From positions 188,001-252,000 of the forward strand of contig CAUYUJ010014354.1 of assembly GCA_963575745.1 (NCBI GenBank): 64,000 nt of DNA. Reading direction: 5' to 3'. Source of the DNA: Prorocentrum cordatum. Lineage: Eukaryota; Sar; Dinophyceae; Prorocentrales; Prorocentraceae. Below are positions 11,561 through 22,168 of the stretch, in pieces. Position 1 is the stretch's first letter. Each line of letters begins with the position of its first letter. Position numbers and translations under genes: made by a program. The notes beneath the pieces are model-generated. The model saw only the letters and a program-made list of their open reading frames with translations. It was not told the DNA's origin and searched no databases.

Positions 11561-13000
11561 CGCGGGCACCCCCGCCCCCAATGTCCCTTTTGTTTGCGTC
11601 GATGGCAGCGCGTCACTTTCATCCATTCCTCGGGGCTCAGGCGCTTCTTTCTCTCACGGCGACCTCCTCGATCGCGATCGCCTTGTCGCTCTCCACGAAA
11701 GGGCTCCGGCGGCCTAGAAAGGCGGCGGTCCGTCTCCAGAGTGCGCTTGAGCGTCTTGTTCTCCTTTCGCGTCTTCTCTTTCGTGAGCGCGGGTAAGATG
11801 TCGCCCAGCTCGTTCTCATCGACCTGGGAGTTTTCTGCAGTCATGAGGATATCCTTCTGTTTGCTGCGGTCTAGGCTCCACTCGCTCTCGGCGCCCTCCT
11901 GGTGCTCTCCGAACGTGTGAAACGTCTCCTCCTCTGCGTCAGCGGTCTCCAGGTAGCTCTTCTTGCTAGAAGCCGCCATGAACTCGCTCCTGGTCATGTC
12001 AATTTCCTCGATGACTGCCTGCAGAGCGGAGAAGCTGGAATTGCCGCGGGCCATGAATCTAAGCACCTGGTGCCCTGAATCGTCTAGCGAAACCCCCTCT
12101 TCTAGGGAAAATGTTTCCATTCGTCGTCTAGTTGGAGTCCTTGCGCTCCGAAGTGGTCAAAATGTTGTTGCATTTTCGCCGCGTGCTGGGATGAAGTCTC
12201 CGACGCCTTGCGCTTGTAGTTGAACAAGCATTCGCGACCGGCCTTGCGCCGATCGGCGTCGTGTCTCTCGCCGCTGAAAGCGTCGAGCCTTGCCAAATTG
12301 GTATTCGCCCCGCCCTCGCTCGTCAGCGCTGCGTCCGAAAAAGGTCCTGCATCTGGCGCTGCATGTCTCACTCGAGCGCCTGCAGGAAACGGTCAACGCG
12401 CTTGGCAGAGGGGATGCCCGCACCCTGGAGCCAGCGACGAACTCGCCTCCGCCGCAACTTGTAGTCTGCCCAGCCCATCCACTCTGGAGGGCCTGACATA
12501 CCCGGCTGGTTCCACGACGCCGAGGACCATCACGACTGCCAGCGCTGGCCAGCGCTCGATGAGGTCCACTCGGAGCCGTAGCCCCTGGAGGTTGAGGCCC
12601 ATTCCCAGACCTTGTCCGTGGAGTCCACCTTGGGGTCGGCACGAGTCCAATCCGTTCGACTCCCCCATGCGTCGAACTCACCCCGCGCTGAACTCGTTCC
12701 CCGCCATGTCGTCGGCCACGGATATAGCCCCTTCCAAAGGTCAGCTGCTGCTGGTTGTTCGCCGGAATCTGCGCCTCGCGGTTGCCATGTGGCGCCTTCA
12801 GGTATCCACCGCGAGGACTGTGGCGAGCTGATGGCGGCTTGCACGGCCTTCGTCACCATGTCGGTCAGCTCTTGCTTCTGGGCCTCCGTGAAACCCGACC
12901 CTGGGTTCGAGACAGAGCCCTCCACTGCGTTCACCACCTCGTCCCACGACACACTCTTACTCTCCGGCGGCGGCTGCTGGTCTTCGGCTTCGCTGGCCAT
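11560..13000 (-). pseudogene. Gag remnant of element II
   Basis: The likely Gag start is the Met-Ala-Ser-Glu-Ala codon series at 13000 (frame 12530-13153). The frame continues through a Ser/Trp/Gly-rich region, shifts at about 12.5 and 12.1 kb, and resumes at 12120 with an E-E-G-V-S-L-D-D-S-G core. Near 11590 it ends in a knuckle-like C-H-R-R..G-H-W-G-R-G-C-P, which is CX2CX4HX4C with the second Cys replaced by Arg. The frame is also open upstream across the primer site into the LTR (to 13153). Broken by at least two frameshifts. Confidence 0.7.
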
Positions 13001-13033
13001 GAGGAAGCTGTAAGCCCCTGGACGAACCAAAAA

Positions 13034-13044
13034 CTCCGCTACCA
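13034..13044 (-). other. Primer-binding site of element II
   Basis: On the minus strand TGGTAGCGGAG begins immediately after the LTR end. It is complementary to a tRNA 3' end of type CUCCGCUACCA, consistent with initiator tRNA-Met. The same 11 bases follow the 5' LTR of the element at 38.0 kb. Confidence 0.8.
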
Positions 13045-13244
13045 ACTGTGGGATCAAACCGACCACGACAGTCACCGAACGGAGAGAGTGTCTGGTGTCT
13101 TTATCTCCAAGGGACAGCATGGAAAGAAATCGAAAGGAACCCCTAAGCCACAAACTGCAGAAACTGAAAGAAACTGAGTTCCTAGATGCAGAATCTTTGT
13201 TGGGGACTTACCTTATCGTACGTCCGCCCCTGAGTTGAACACAG
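13045..13244 (-). repeat. 5' LTR of element II
   Basis: Partner of 5040-5242. On the plus strand it begins ACTGTG and ends CACAG, giving a short inverted terminus. The right boundary is set by loss of similarity and by this inverted terminus. No duplication of the 5 bases outside the two LTRs is visible, so one flank may have been altered. Confidence 0.75.
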
Positions 13245-13524
13245 AGCGACTAAACATACACAGTGCCACACAGGTGTTTGGACTTGGCCCCCGGAGCTAA
13301 CATTCACAGTGTGAGTAACATCATGCAGTTCGTAATAAACGGGTGTGCGCGCATAGTATCGTTAGACAGGGCTGAGGGAGGCGATAATCTTTGTTTTCAA
13401 GTGATAAAAGCTCGTATGGGAACTGCAAGATCGAGGCACACACAATTGTAATTTGCAGTGTCCTAGGGGGCGATAACCTGGAAGGGGAATGGTGGTGGAG
13501 CAGATCCTTCTTTTAAAGAGAGAA

Positions 13525-13690
13525 CCTGCGTGGTGCAAACTGTGTGGTAGCATCTCTGTGGTGCAAGCTACATGTCGCAATCATTGTGGTGCAGTCAATG
13601 TGGTGCAAACTTCATTGCGCAATCCACGTGAATGGTGGGGGCTAGGTGGTGAAAACTGCGCAGTGCACGCTACGTCGTGCAATCTACAGC
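13525..13690 (-). repeat. Short interspersed GTGGTGCAA motif cluster
   Basis: GTGGTGCAA or close variants (GTGCAAACT, GTGGTGCAG, CAGTGCACG) occur about eight times at irregular 15-30 base spacing. This is the reverse complement of the TTGCACCAC cluster at 4795-4920. From 13691 to 14200 I see nothing supportable. Confidence 0.6.
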
Positions 13691-14219
13691 GGACCCCACG
13701 TGGACGCACACGAGCGGCCGCCAGGCGAAACCTCGGCGGACCAACCCAACGCACAGGCTGCCAACCAACCCAACAAACCGGGCGCCAAGCGAAACCCCGG
13801 CGGACACACCCAGCGCACGGGGCGCCCACGAGGCTCCCACCACGACGAGCCTCATACCTGAACAGACCCGCCCAATTTCTTCGGCAAGCAAAACAAAAGT
13901 GAGAGCACTGTTTGGGGAAAAACAAGAATCGTAAAACGCTTCCACCTAGTTCTCCTCTTTCCTGGCGATCATTCCGATTCCCCCTATTACCCATGGCTAT
14001 CAGATCATCCACTCCAAGTTTGACACATACGCGCAAAAATGCGCTAGCGAGTCAACAGTGACACATTCGACCAGGCCACCCTCTCCCCTAAGTCCTCTGA
14101 CAATTCTCGCTCAAACATCTGAAATATGTAGCACCCCGCACTTGCGGGTAAGAGTGAGGGGGCTGGCGCGGGCGACGCGGGCGTCGTAGAGCCAGCGGAC
14201 CTCGTGGCCCCCGCCTTCC

Positions 14220-14640
14220 TTGTCGATGGCGTTCCCTACCTCCTCCTCCTCCTCCTCTTCCTCCTCGTCCTCGTCTTCGTCCTCATCGTCATCGTCATCG
14301 TCATCGTCCTCTTCCTCCACGTCGTCCTCCTCCTCCTCCTCCTCTCCCTCGTTCTCCCTCCCCCCCCTCGTCCTTCCATCATCGTCCTCCCACTGTCGTC
14401 CTCCCATTCATCGGCCTCCATCATCGTCCTCCCATTGTCGTCCATCATCATCCTCTTCCCCCTCCTCCCCCTCCTTCTTTTCGTTCTCCTCCTCCCCTCC
14501 GCCTCCTCCTCCCCCTCGTCATCTTCCTGCTCCTCCTCCTCCTCTTTCTCTACATTCTCCTTACATCCTCTCTTTTTCCGCGTCCTCCTCGTCCCCTGTT
14601 TACTTTTCCTGCCCTTCCTCCTTTCCCAAGATAACGGCAA
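14220..14640. repeat. CTC/CTT/CGT-rich microsatellite region
   Basis: About 400 bases made almost entirely of CTC, CTT, CAT and CGT triplets, with a duplicated CCATCATCGTCCTCCCA block. The long Ser-, Leu- and Glu-rich frames on both strands are artefacts. A single copy of the ~100-bp GGTTTGGGTCGCGGGT repeat (see 16640-16990) follows at about 14800-14880. Confidence 0.9.
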
Positions 14641-15682
14641 CGCAATCATTTTTTCCATTTTATGCTCCCCGACTTCTCTGATCAAGGCAACTCGCCGGGG
14701 CAAAATTGCTGGACGGGCTGGCGTGGATGCGCGGGGCTTGACGAGGTCGTTGCGGGCTCAGACGGCATGCTAAAATCCGCCGCCGCGCTTGTGCGGCCTT
14801 GGTTTGTTCAGTGAACGTGATTTGGGTCGCAAGTGGGTCGCGGGCTCTCCACCACCACTTGGAAGGAATGCGAAATAAAACGAAGCCGGGATCGGGGCAA
14901 AGTTTGACCGGGATAAAAATCATGCTCGGTTTTTCAAATCACAGGGGGCGCTGCCGAACGGGCCTGCCACGCCTTGGGCGCCATCGGCTTCGCGAGGGAA
15001 GGAATGCGCCCCGGCGCGGATGCGGCCACGGCGCGTATTTGGCCACGCGCGCGCCCGAGGGAATTCAGCGCCAAGCGCCTTTCACTCCAGAAGTCCCGAC
15101 GTCAACAAAACAAACTTGAGGCCCCAAGGGGGCCCCAAAGAGGCGGACCGCCAAAACAATCACGCAACCAACGCAGCGAAAAAAACATGTAAATGTCAAA
15201 AAGCGCAGTACTCAGTACTCAGTGACCTCTTCGGCCACGCAACACCGCGAGAATGCCCAAGAAGGCATTGGAAAAAGAGCCCGCGCGCGGCCTGGCGACT
15301 TCCCCGCGCCGCCCCAAGGTTCCCGAAGCGCGCCGAAATAACCGTAGAGAAAAACCCGGAAAGTCTTTGGAAGGCCCCCGCACCATGCAATATCCGCCAC
15401 CGAATAATCTCGCGGACACCTAGCGCGCACGCGCGGGCGTCCACCATGGATGCCCAACTCCAGTTTCGGAGACAATCGCGCGCAACCGCCCGGGGGCTTC
15501 GGCAACCTCGCGATTGGCCCAGGGGCCCGCGGGCCCAACGGAATCGAGGACCGAGTTCGCGACTCCGGAAGCATCGGGCGCGGCGCCAGCCAGTCGCTCG
15601 TCTCTGGCTGACAGTGGGACGCCTGGAGATCCGGTAAAACCTGAGGAGCCGCTTTTCAGAAATTCACAGAACCAGAAAACGT

Positions 15683-15832
15683 GGCGCGCCAAATTCTCGC
15701 GTCCGAACTTCTCTGAGAATCTCTGAAAATCTCTGAACTAGACACCCCGCGTGAAACATTCCCATAAACCCAAAACCTCGGAGCTGGCCGAAATTCTCTG
15801 AGAGTTTTTCGGCCCGCGAAATTTGGCGCGCC
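15683..15832. repeat. Imperfect inverted repeat with GGCGCGCCAAATT ends
   Basis: The left arm starts GGCGCGCCAAATT and continues through TCTCTGAGAATCTCTG. The right arm is its diverged reverse complement, ending AAATTTGGCGCGCC at 15832. The arms are about 50 bases with a ~45-base centre. It could be a small fold-back element or a chance structure. No flanking duplication is evident. Confidence 0.55.
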
Positions 15833-16639
15833 CGGATGTCCCGCTCCGAGATTCTCTGAAATCGGCCTGCGGCGGCACCCAGCAGGTCCTCACGCGCCGA
15901 GGGTGGGGGCCGTGGACATCGCAGGCCGCGATGGTCCCGACCACGAGGTCCTTCCTCCTGCCCCTCGACGAGTCCACGCTCATGGACACGCTCTCTGCGC
16001 TGAGCGTGGACCGCGCCATCCGCCAGTACTTCTGCGCGACGACAGCCAACTGGCCGCCGACGGACAAGGCGATTTTTTTCCGAGCTGCGCGTGCCACCGA
16101 AAACGTGCAATAGCCCCGGGCTCGGGGAGAAACACTTTCGAAGCATTTTCAGGCCGCCGGCGTCGTGGCCGCCGACCCGCCGCGCGCCGACCGCGAGACT
16201 AGCTTGGCCCACTACGTCCACGGCGGCGGGCGGGCGCCCAAGAGAGCTGTCGCGACGGTGCGCGCGGCGGGGCGCCCGCCCCAATGCAGCCGCACATGCG
16301 GCCTCCATGGCGCCACAGGCGTAATATGTGTGACGCACTCTCGGGCCCCCCATCAACGCATCGGCCAACGCCCAAACCCCTGAAACGCAAACCTACTGCG
16401 CCCCCCGTGCAAGCCGCGCACCCGCTCCCAATGCTCCTGCACACCAGCTTTTCTGCCCGCCCTCAACAGTTTAATTGAGCGCCCATGCGTTACTTGGGCT
16501 CCTCAAGCCCTCGCAAAGTCCTTGGGGAACTTCTGCGAATGCGCGCGCTGCGCTCCACAATTCGGCGTTCTATTTCTTTGGAACTCTCCCAGAATCTCTG
16601 GTTCCGATTTGTCCCGATCTTCCGCTCAACTGACAAAAG

Positions 16640-16990
16640 CAGCCCGCCGCAGGCGCCGAAAAAATAGGTCTGTGCACTGAAAATGGTTTGGGTCGCGGGT
16701 GGGCCGCGGGTTCTCCTCCGGGAAGGAATGCAAAAGATGTGCCGCAGGCGCCGAACAATGTGGTTTGTACCCTGAAAACCGTGGTCGCGGGTGGGCCGCG
16801 GGCTCTCCACCTGGAACGAATGCAAAAGATGCCCGCCGCAGGCGCCGAAAAATATAGTTTGTATCCTGATCGTGGTTTGGGTCGCGGGTTGGTCGCGAGT
16901 TGGTCGCGGGGTGGGTCGCGGGCTCTGCACCTCGAAGGAATGCAACAAAAGCAAGCCGCAGGCGCCGAACATGTTTGTTTGTACCTTGAA
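16640..16990. repeat. Four copies of a ~100-bp repeat
   Basis: Units contain GCCGCAGGCGCCGAA, then a TTTGTACCCTGAA-like block, GTGGTTTGGGTCGCGGGT, GGCTCTCCACCTGGAA and GAATGCAAAAGAT. The internal GTGGGTCGCGG element expands from one copy to several in successive units, and the last unit passes into the minisatellite at 16990-17290. The minus-strand frames that look like Ser/Phe-Ala-Pro peptides are repeat translation. Confidence 0.8.
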
Positions 16991-17350
16991 TGTGGTTTGG
17001 GTCGAAGGTGGGTCGCGGGTGGGTCGCGGGGTGGGTCGCGGGTGGGTCGCGGGTAGGTCGCGGGTAGGTCGCGGGTGGGTCGCGGGTGGGTCGCGGGGTG
17101 GGTCGTGGGGTGGGTCGCGGGGTAGGTCGCGGGTGGGTCGCGGGTGGGTCGCGGGTGGGTCGCGGGGTGGGTCGCGGGGTGGGTCGCGGGTAGGGTCGCG
17201 GGGTGGGTCGCGGGTGGGTCGCGGGTGGGTCGCGGGGTGGGTCGCGGGGTGGGTCGCGGGTGGGTCGCGGGGCGGGTTGCGGGTGGGACGACGACAACAA
17301 ACAACAGCAACAAACAACAACAAACAACAACAAACAACAACAAACAACAA
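16990..17350. repeat. GGGTCGCGGGT minisatellite followed by CAACAA tract
   Basis: About 28 tandem copies of a 10-11 base GGGTCGCGGGT unit (16990-17290), then an (AACAACAAAC)n tract to 17350. The strand asymmetry (G-rich plus strand with regular GGG runs) could favour quadruplexes. Between 17351 and 18215 I see only GC-rich sequence with homopolymer G and C runs and no gene. Confidence 0.9.
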
Positions 17351-18215
17351 CGAGAATCTGCACCGCGGAATCCCACTTCAGCCACGCACCCAGGGACAGT
17401 GAATGACTGTTCGGCCCCCTCACTCTGACTTAGAATGCAATTCGAGGGCGGCCAAGAGGGGGGGGTCCAAGAAGGGGGGCGCAAATAATGGCCGGCGGCA
17501 TGTGCGCGGCCCAGGGGGGGCCGGGGACGTATTGAAATAAGAAGAGGCGCCATGAAATCTGTGGGAATATCATGCCCCCCGCCATGATGTCCCCCCCCCT
17601 TGACGTCACCCCCCTCTTGGCCGCCCCAGAGAAAAGCATGAGCCGAAAAGGATCCTCTTCTGAAAACCCGAAATCGAATGATGAGCTCGCAGCTTGCCCT
17701 GGAAGACCCACCGGCTGCGCACCGCCACAACCTCCGCAAATGCGGCTCCGACCTTCCCTGGAACCGCGGGCCCCACATCGAGGTGAGGCAGGTGGGTGCG
17801 CTACTGACGAAAAAAACTGGCGCCTCCATCCACGGACTCCGGAGACCAGGATAGCCCTGGCCCGGGCAGCGGCACTTCCTGGGCTTAGCAGCATGGGCCG
17901 CGGCACCTCCTGAGCTTAGCAGCAAAAGCGGGTCGACAGGTCGCCATGCCGAGGGCCGGGGCCTTGCTCTGATGCCAAGGCCGGGGGGATGATCACGACC
18001 TCCTCCGTGCACGCGTGCAGGGGCAGACGATCCAACAGATCGGGCTGCGGCAGGCCCTTGCTTCCGCCGGCCTGAGCACTGTACGACCATTGTGCTGAGC
18101 ACGCGACTGCTCGTCTGGCTGTCTGTCAGTTGTGCGGGCCTTGAGCAGTGTGGCGGAGGGCGAGAAAGAAATGGGCGGTTAGAAAGACGAGGTGGCTTCT
18201 GGAGGCCTCCTAGGT

Positions 18216-18395
18216 GGGGTCCGAGTAGATGGGGTCGGAGGATTTCGCCGCATCGCTGATGTACCTCCAATGCATCAGCAATGTGGGCGAAGCATCGGCA
18301 ACGTCGGCGTGAAACAAATCGGGCTCCATATCGGGCCGCATCGCCGACGCATCGGCGATGCGGCGCGATCCTCCGACCCTATTTACTCGAACCCC
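18216..18395. mobile_element. Fold-back element with ~46-bp inverted arms (MITE-like candidate)
   Basis: The left arm begins GGGGTCCGAGTAGATGGGGT and the right arm ends as its diverged complement (ACTCGAACCCC). The inner parts of both arms read CCGCATCG. Inside the right half is a perfect 12-bp stem, GCCGCATCGCCG with CGGCGATGCGGC (18335-18364). No target duplication is obvious and no coding capacity is present. Could be a MITE or a structured spacer. Confidence 0.5.
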
Positions 18396-19204
18396 ATCTG
18401 ATAGGTCTAGACCTTCGCGGCAAGTGAGGCAATCACGGGCGCACGCCTTCGACTTCAGAGTCCGGCCCGAAGGAGCGAGCCAGCCTGTCCAGGGGCAATC
18501 ACTGGAGCGATGCACGGCGGAGAGGCGCCTCCTCGTCGTCGGCGTCGGAGTTGGAAGAGGACTCCTCCTCATCCAGCAGCCGCGACGTGCGGATCTGGAG
18601 CGCGGGGGGGTGAGGGTCAACATTAGGAGGGACCGGGATCGAGCTCAGGGGGGATCTGGAGCTCGGGGGGGCAAACATCGAGCTGGAATCGGCGATACAT
18701 CGCACGTTCCTGGGCGGAGTGGGCTATGGACCCCCTATCGGCGGTGAATGTTCGACTGGGGCGTAGGTGGCGTCATCTGAAATTACCCTGGCTCTCCTGA
18801 AACGATAGGAGGCGGGGATAGGGTTCGGATTGTGCCACGTGCTCGCTAAATTCCGAACCCCACCCCCGCCGCCCATCGACGTGCCTGCATCGTCGATCGG
18901 CGAGGGCACTGTGATCGCCGCCCCGGTTCGGGTTCGGTTCGCACGATTAGTACTCAGGTTCTAACTAGCTTATAAGATGGTTGTCGTAAAACGACCTAAG
19001 TGTCAACCGTGCATAAGTTATGTTAACCAGAAGGTGCATGTCATGACAACGCCGAACACTTACTACCATACTTCGCGACAACCTACGTGAGCACTTGCAC
19101 CGGTACTGGATTTTGGTTCGCATGGGTACTTAGTTACCATACAGTGCGCATTCATGAGATGTGTTTGATGTTGTTGATTTGTTGTGTGTTGGCGGGTTGT
19201 GTAT

Positions 19205-20420
19205 GCTTGTTTGTTCCCAACCATCCTGTGGTGTTGGGTCCTCGTTTTGAAGAGACAACGCCCCGCGTTCCCACCTTCCTCCCGCTGCCCCCTCCCTCCT
19301 CCCCCTTCTCCCTTCTCCATGCATTTCACCCACCTAGAAGAGCGTTTCGTGGCCCCATAGGGTGCTCCGCCGAAGGCCCCAGTGGCAGGGTTCGCATGCA
19401 GTTCCACCTCCACTTCGGCACACCCCTCACACGTTTCGTGGCCGCATAGGGTGCTCCACCCAGGCCCCAGTGGCAGGGTCTGCATGCAGTTCCACCTCCA
19501 GTTCGGCGCACCCCTCACACGTTTCGTGGCCCATGGGGTGCTCCACCGAAGGCCCCAGTGGCAGGGTCCGCATGCAGTTCCACCTCCATGTCGGCGCACC
19601 ACTCACACGTTTCATGGCCCCTATAGGGTGCTCCGCCGAAGGCCCCAGTGGCAAGGTCCGCATACAGTTCCACCTCCATTTCGGCGCACCCCTCACACGT
19701 TTCGTGGCCCTATAGGGTGCTCCGCCGAAGGCTCCAGTTGCAGGGTCCGCATGCAGTTCCACCCCCATTTCGGCGCACCCCTCGGACGTTTCGTGGCCCC
19801 ATAGGAGGCTCCACCGACGGCCCCACTGGTAGGGTCCGCATGCAGTTCCACCCCCATTTCAGCACACCCCTCACATGTTTCGTGGCCCCATAGGGTGTTT
19901 CACCGAAGGCTCCCTGTGGCAGGGTCCGCATGCAGATCAACCTCAATTTTGGCGCACCCCTCGAACGTTTCGTGGCCCCATAGGGTGCTCCACCCAAGGC
20001 CCCAGCGGCAGCGCCCGCATGCGGTTCCACCCCCATTTCGGCACACCCCTCACACGTTCGTGGCCCCATAGGGAGCTCCACCGAAGGCCACAATGCTGCG
20101 TTCGCATGCGGTCCCACCCCCCCATTTCGGCACACCCCTCACAAGTTTCGTGGCCCTATAGTCTGCTCCGCCGAAGGCCCCAATGGCAGGGTCGGGATGG
20201 AGTTCCACCCCCCATTTCGGCGCACCCCTTGCCCGTTCCGTGGCCCCATAGGGTGTTCCACCGACGGCTCTGGTGGCAGCGTCCGCATGGCGTACCCGTG
20301 CCAATTTTGGCACACCCGTCACACGCGTCGTGACCCCAGAGAGGTTCACCGATGCCGATACCCACAACTGCGTCACTCACAACTGCACATGGTTGGGTCC
20401 CTCGAAAGGATAATGTTGTT
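19205..20420 (+). mobile_element. Composite satellite element A (head-1/tail-1 family)
   Basis: The head hairpin at 19216-19238 has stem CCCAAC/GTTGGG with ATCCTG in the loop. It is followed by GGTCCTCGTTTTGAAGAGAC, a pyrimidine-rich spacer, and about eleven copies of the ~90-bp type-1 satellite (19340-20340, with TTTCGTGGCCCCATAGGG boxes). The tail at about 20376-20415 contains CATGGTTGGGTCC-TCG. The same head-array-tail order occurs at 39.3-40.97 kb and, inverted, at 42.64-44.56 kb. No protein is encoded. Treating it as a mobile unit is inference from repeated occurrence with the same ends. Confidence 0.65.
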
Positions 20421-20504
20421 TGCTCGTGGCTATGTTTGGTTTTGTTGGGGGGGCGTCGGTGGGTCTGGGTAGAAACGGTTGCTTAGAAATGTGCGTCATA
20501 AAAA

Positions 20505-20700
20505 ACGGCCCCACATGGAGCTCCACCCAAGGCCCTGCTGGCGGCGCTCGCATGCGTCCGTGCCACCACTTTCGGCACACCACTCGCACGTTTCGCGGCC
20601 CCAGGGAGCTCCACCCAAGGCCCCAGTGGCGGCGCTCGCATGCGTCCGCGCCACCACTGTGGACACACCCCTCTTGCGTCCTTGCAGCGCGTCCTCACTA
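20505..20700 (+). repeat. Two further type-1 satellite copies
   Basis: Two units of a variant with CATGGAGCTCCACCCAAGGCCC, GCGGCGCTCGCATGCGTCCG and CGCACGTTTCGCGGCCCC. They are separated from element A by its tail and ~90 bases of unrelated sequence, so they may mark a second, truncated composite element. From 20700 to 21770 no gene is recognisable. A short U2-like stretch is discussed in the findings. Confidence 0.7.
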
Positions 20701-21774
20701 TAGACCTTAACTGCGGCGTTCTGTGCCTAGCGCAATCTCAAAGCCAGATCTGTTCATATGTGCGGAGGCCCGCTGCTGGTCACGTGGATATGCGGCGCTG
20801 GCCACTGAAGTGAAAGGCCCTGCGCACCGCCGAACAACATCGCCTCACGCGCGCGAGGCCCCGTGCATCGCCTGTGGTTCCGATGGGCATGGAAACCTCA
20901 TCGCCTGGCGGGGTAGACGTGTCGATGGGGGCTGGGTTAGACAAACTACAAGGGCGGGGGAATTGGACAGGACCCTCTTGGGAACGCCACTTGTTAATAC
21001 AAGAGTGGCTCAAGATAAAAAGCTTAAAATTTTTAACATAGGGTATTCTTATCGGTTACTCGGCCTTTTTCGTGCACTAGTACAGTATCCTCTACAAGTG
21101 AGAAGGTGGCCACCACGGCCCCTTCGGGCCCCGCGGGCCCTCGGGCCCCCCTTTGTCACTCAAATTCCTCATTCCTCGTCATCGCCAAGAGCGCAAGCTC
21201 GATGTGTGGAGATTTTGGATATTGCACGACCGCGCCCCCACCCCAACAGAACCCGACGATGGGGAAATGTCGAAGAATAGAGAGCGCTGATGCGTCTCAC
21301 CAACCCGCCATTGTCCGTCCTTCATACTTTCATTGTCTCCGTCGTCGTCGTCATCGCCAGACAATATGCGTAGCCGCAAGGCTGCGAAATCAATCGCAGA
21401 AATAACTGCAAGAGGACTAGCTGCAACGGGAGGGGCGAGGGAAAGCAGGAAGGGGGAGGCAGAAAGAACCGAGGGAACAAGGACGAGGAAATCAAGACTT
21501 GCACACTCGCCGATGTCTGAGCTCGGCTCGAAAACAAGGATCTCTTGGTGTCCGCATGTGTGGCTCTGCCCCGCCGAAAAAAATCGCCAAAGACGAACTT
21601 GTCGCCACGGCTGGGCTCGGCTCGATCAACTGCGACCGCACCAAGGATCCGTCTTGAAGCTTCGCTCGTGTTCTAGTTGCTTAGATGTATGGAGGCAAGC
21701 ATACATAACATAGTTGTTTCTTTATGAAAGCAGTACTGGTAAATCCGTATATACATATACCAGGGGTCCAGGCC

Positions 21775-21779
21775 AGGGG
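21775..21779. other. Target-site duplication, left copy
   Basis: AGGGG immediately precedes the LTR start AGTCG and is repeated immediately after the other LTR end at 38313-38317. A 5-base duplication is the expected size for copia integrase. Confidence 0.9.
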
Positions 21780-22063
21780 AGTCGAAAACGCACTGGTAAG
21801 CCAAGATATATGTTCCGCCTTCGGCGCTCCCATATCCCAGGCTTTGGCTCATACCGCATGAGCAAGAGAGCAACATGAAGCATGGGATCTGCAGTAAAGG
21901 ATAGAAGGGGCATCTTCAATAGAAAGGTCTTTTCCGATCTCAGATGCGAGTAGTGCGCCTCGGTGAGGCACAATCACATGTTCGGCCGGGCCCGGCTTGA
22001 GCCAGGCACGGCAGCGGTGCATGCTCGATTTACATCTCGCCTTTAACCCTCTCCGTTTCAAGT
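21780..22063 (-). repeat. 3' LTR of element I
   Basis: 284 bp, matching 38029-38312 with five substitutions. On the plus strand it starts AGTCGAAAACGC and ends GTTTCAAGT, so the sense-strand ends are ACTTGAAAC and GCGTTTTCGACT and not TG..CA. The terminal ~12 bases are imperfect inverted repeats. A minus-strand frame starting MCLTEAHYSH (Met codon at 21973) is open here as in the 5' copy. Confidence 0.95.
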
Positions 22064-22168
22064 TGGAGGGGGAGGAGACGAGCAAGCACCGAATTTCTAC
22101 ATTACGCGGAAAAAACAGTGCCAGGCAACAGCGGCTGCCTACAAGGCAAGGGCGCGCGAGTAGCCTCG

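Larger units (their letters stand above)
5040..13244 (-). mobile_element. Decayed Ty1/copia-type LTR retrotransposon (element II)
   Basis: Related terminal repeats lie at 5040-5242 and 13045-13244. A primer-binding site directly abuts the right-hand (5') LTR. Minus-strand remnants follow in copia order: Gag, degenerate CCHC knuckle, protease-like segment, methyltransferase-like region, integrase, RT and RNase H. Frame changes are numerous, and homopolymer and GA-microsatellite insertions interrupt the coding sequence, so it is non-functional as written. LTRs differ by many substitutions and several indels, so this copy is much older than the element at 21.8-38.3 kb. I found no clear target-site duplication. 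Confidence 0.85.

Noticed and set aside
16570-18270. 566-codon minus-strand Pro/Thr/Arg ORF
   Set aside because: It is mostly the translation of the GGGTCGCGGGT minisatellite and its ~100-bp parent repeat.
20723-21280. 185-codon plus-strand ORF
   Set aside because: Amino-acid order looks random, there is no family resemblance, and it overlaps the non-coding U2-like stretch and AT-rich sequence.
21722-21973. Separate small gene in the left LTR
   Set aside because: It is the LTR-encoded start of the Gag frame, running out into flanking sequence beyond the element.
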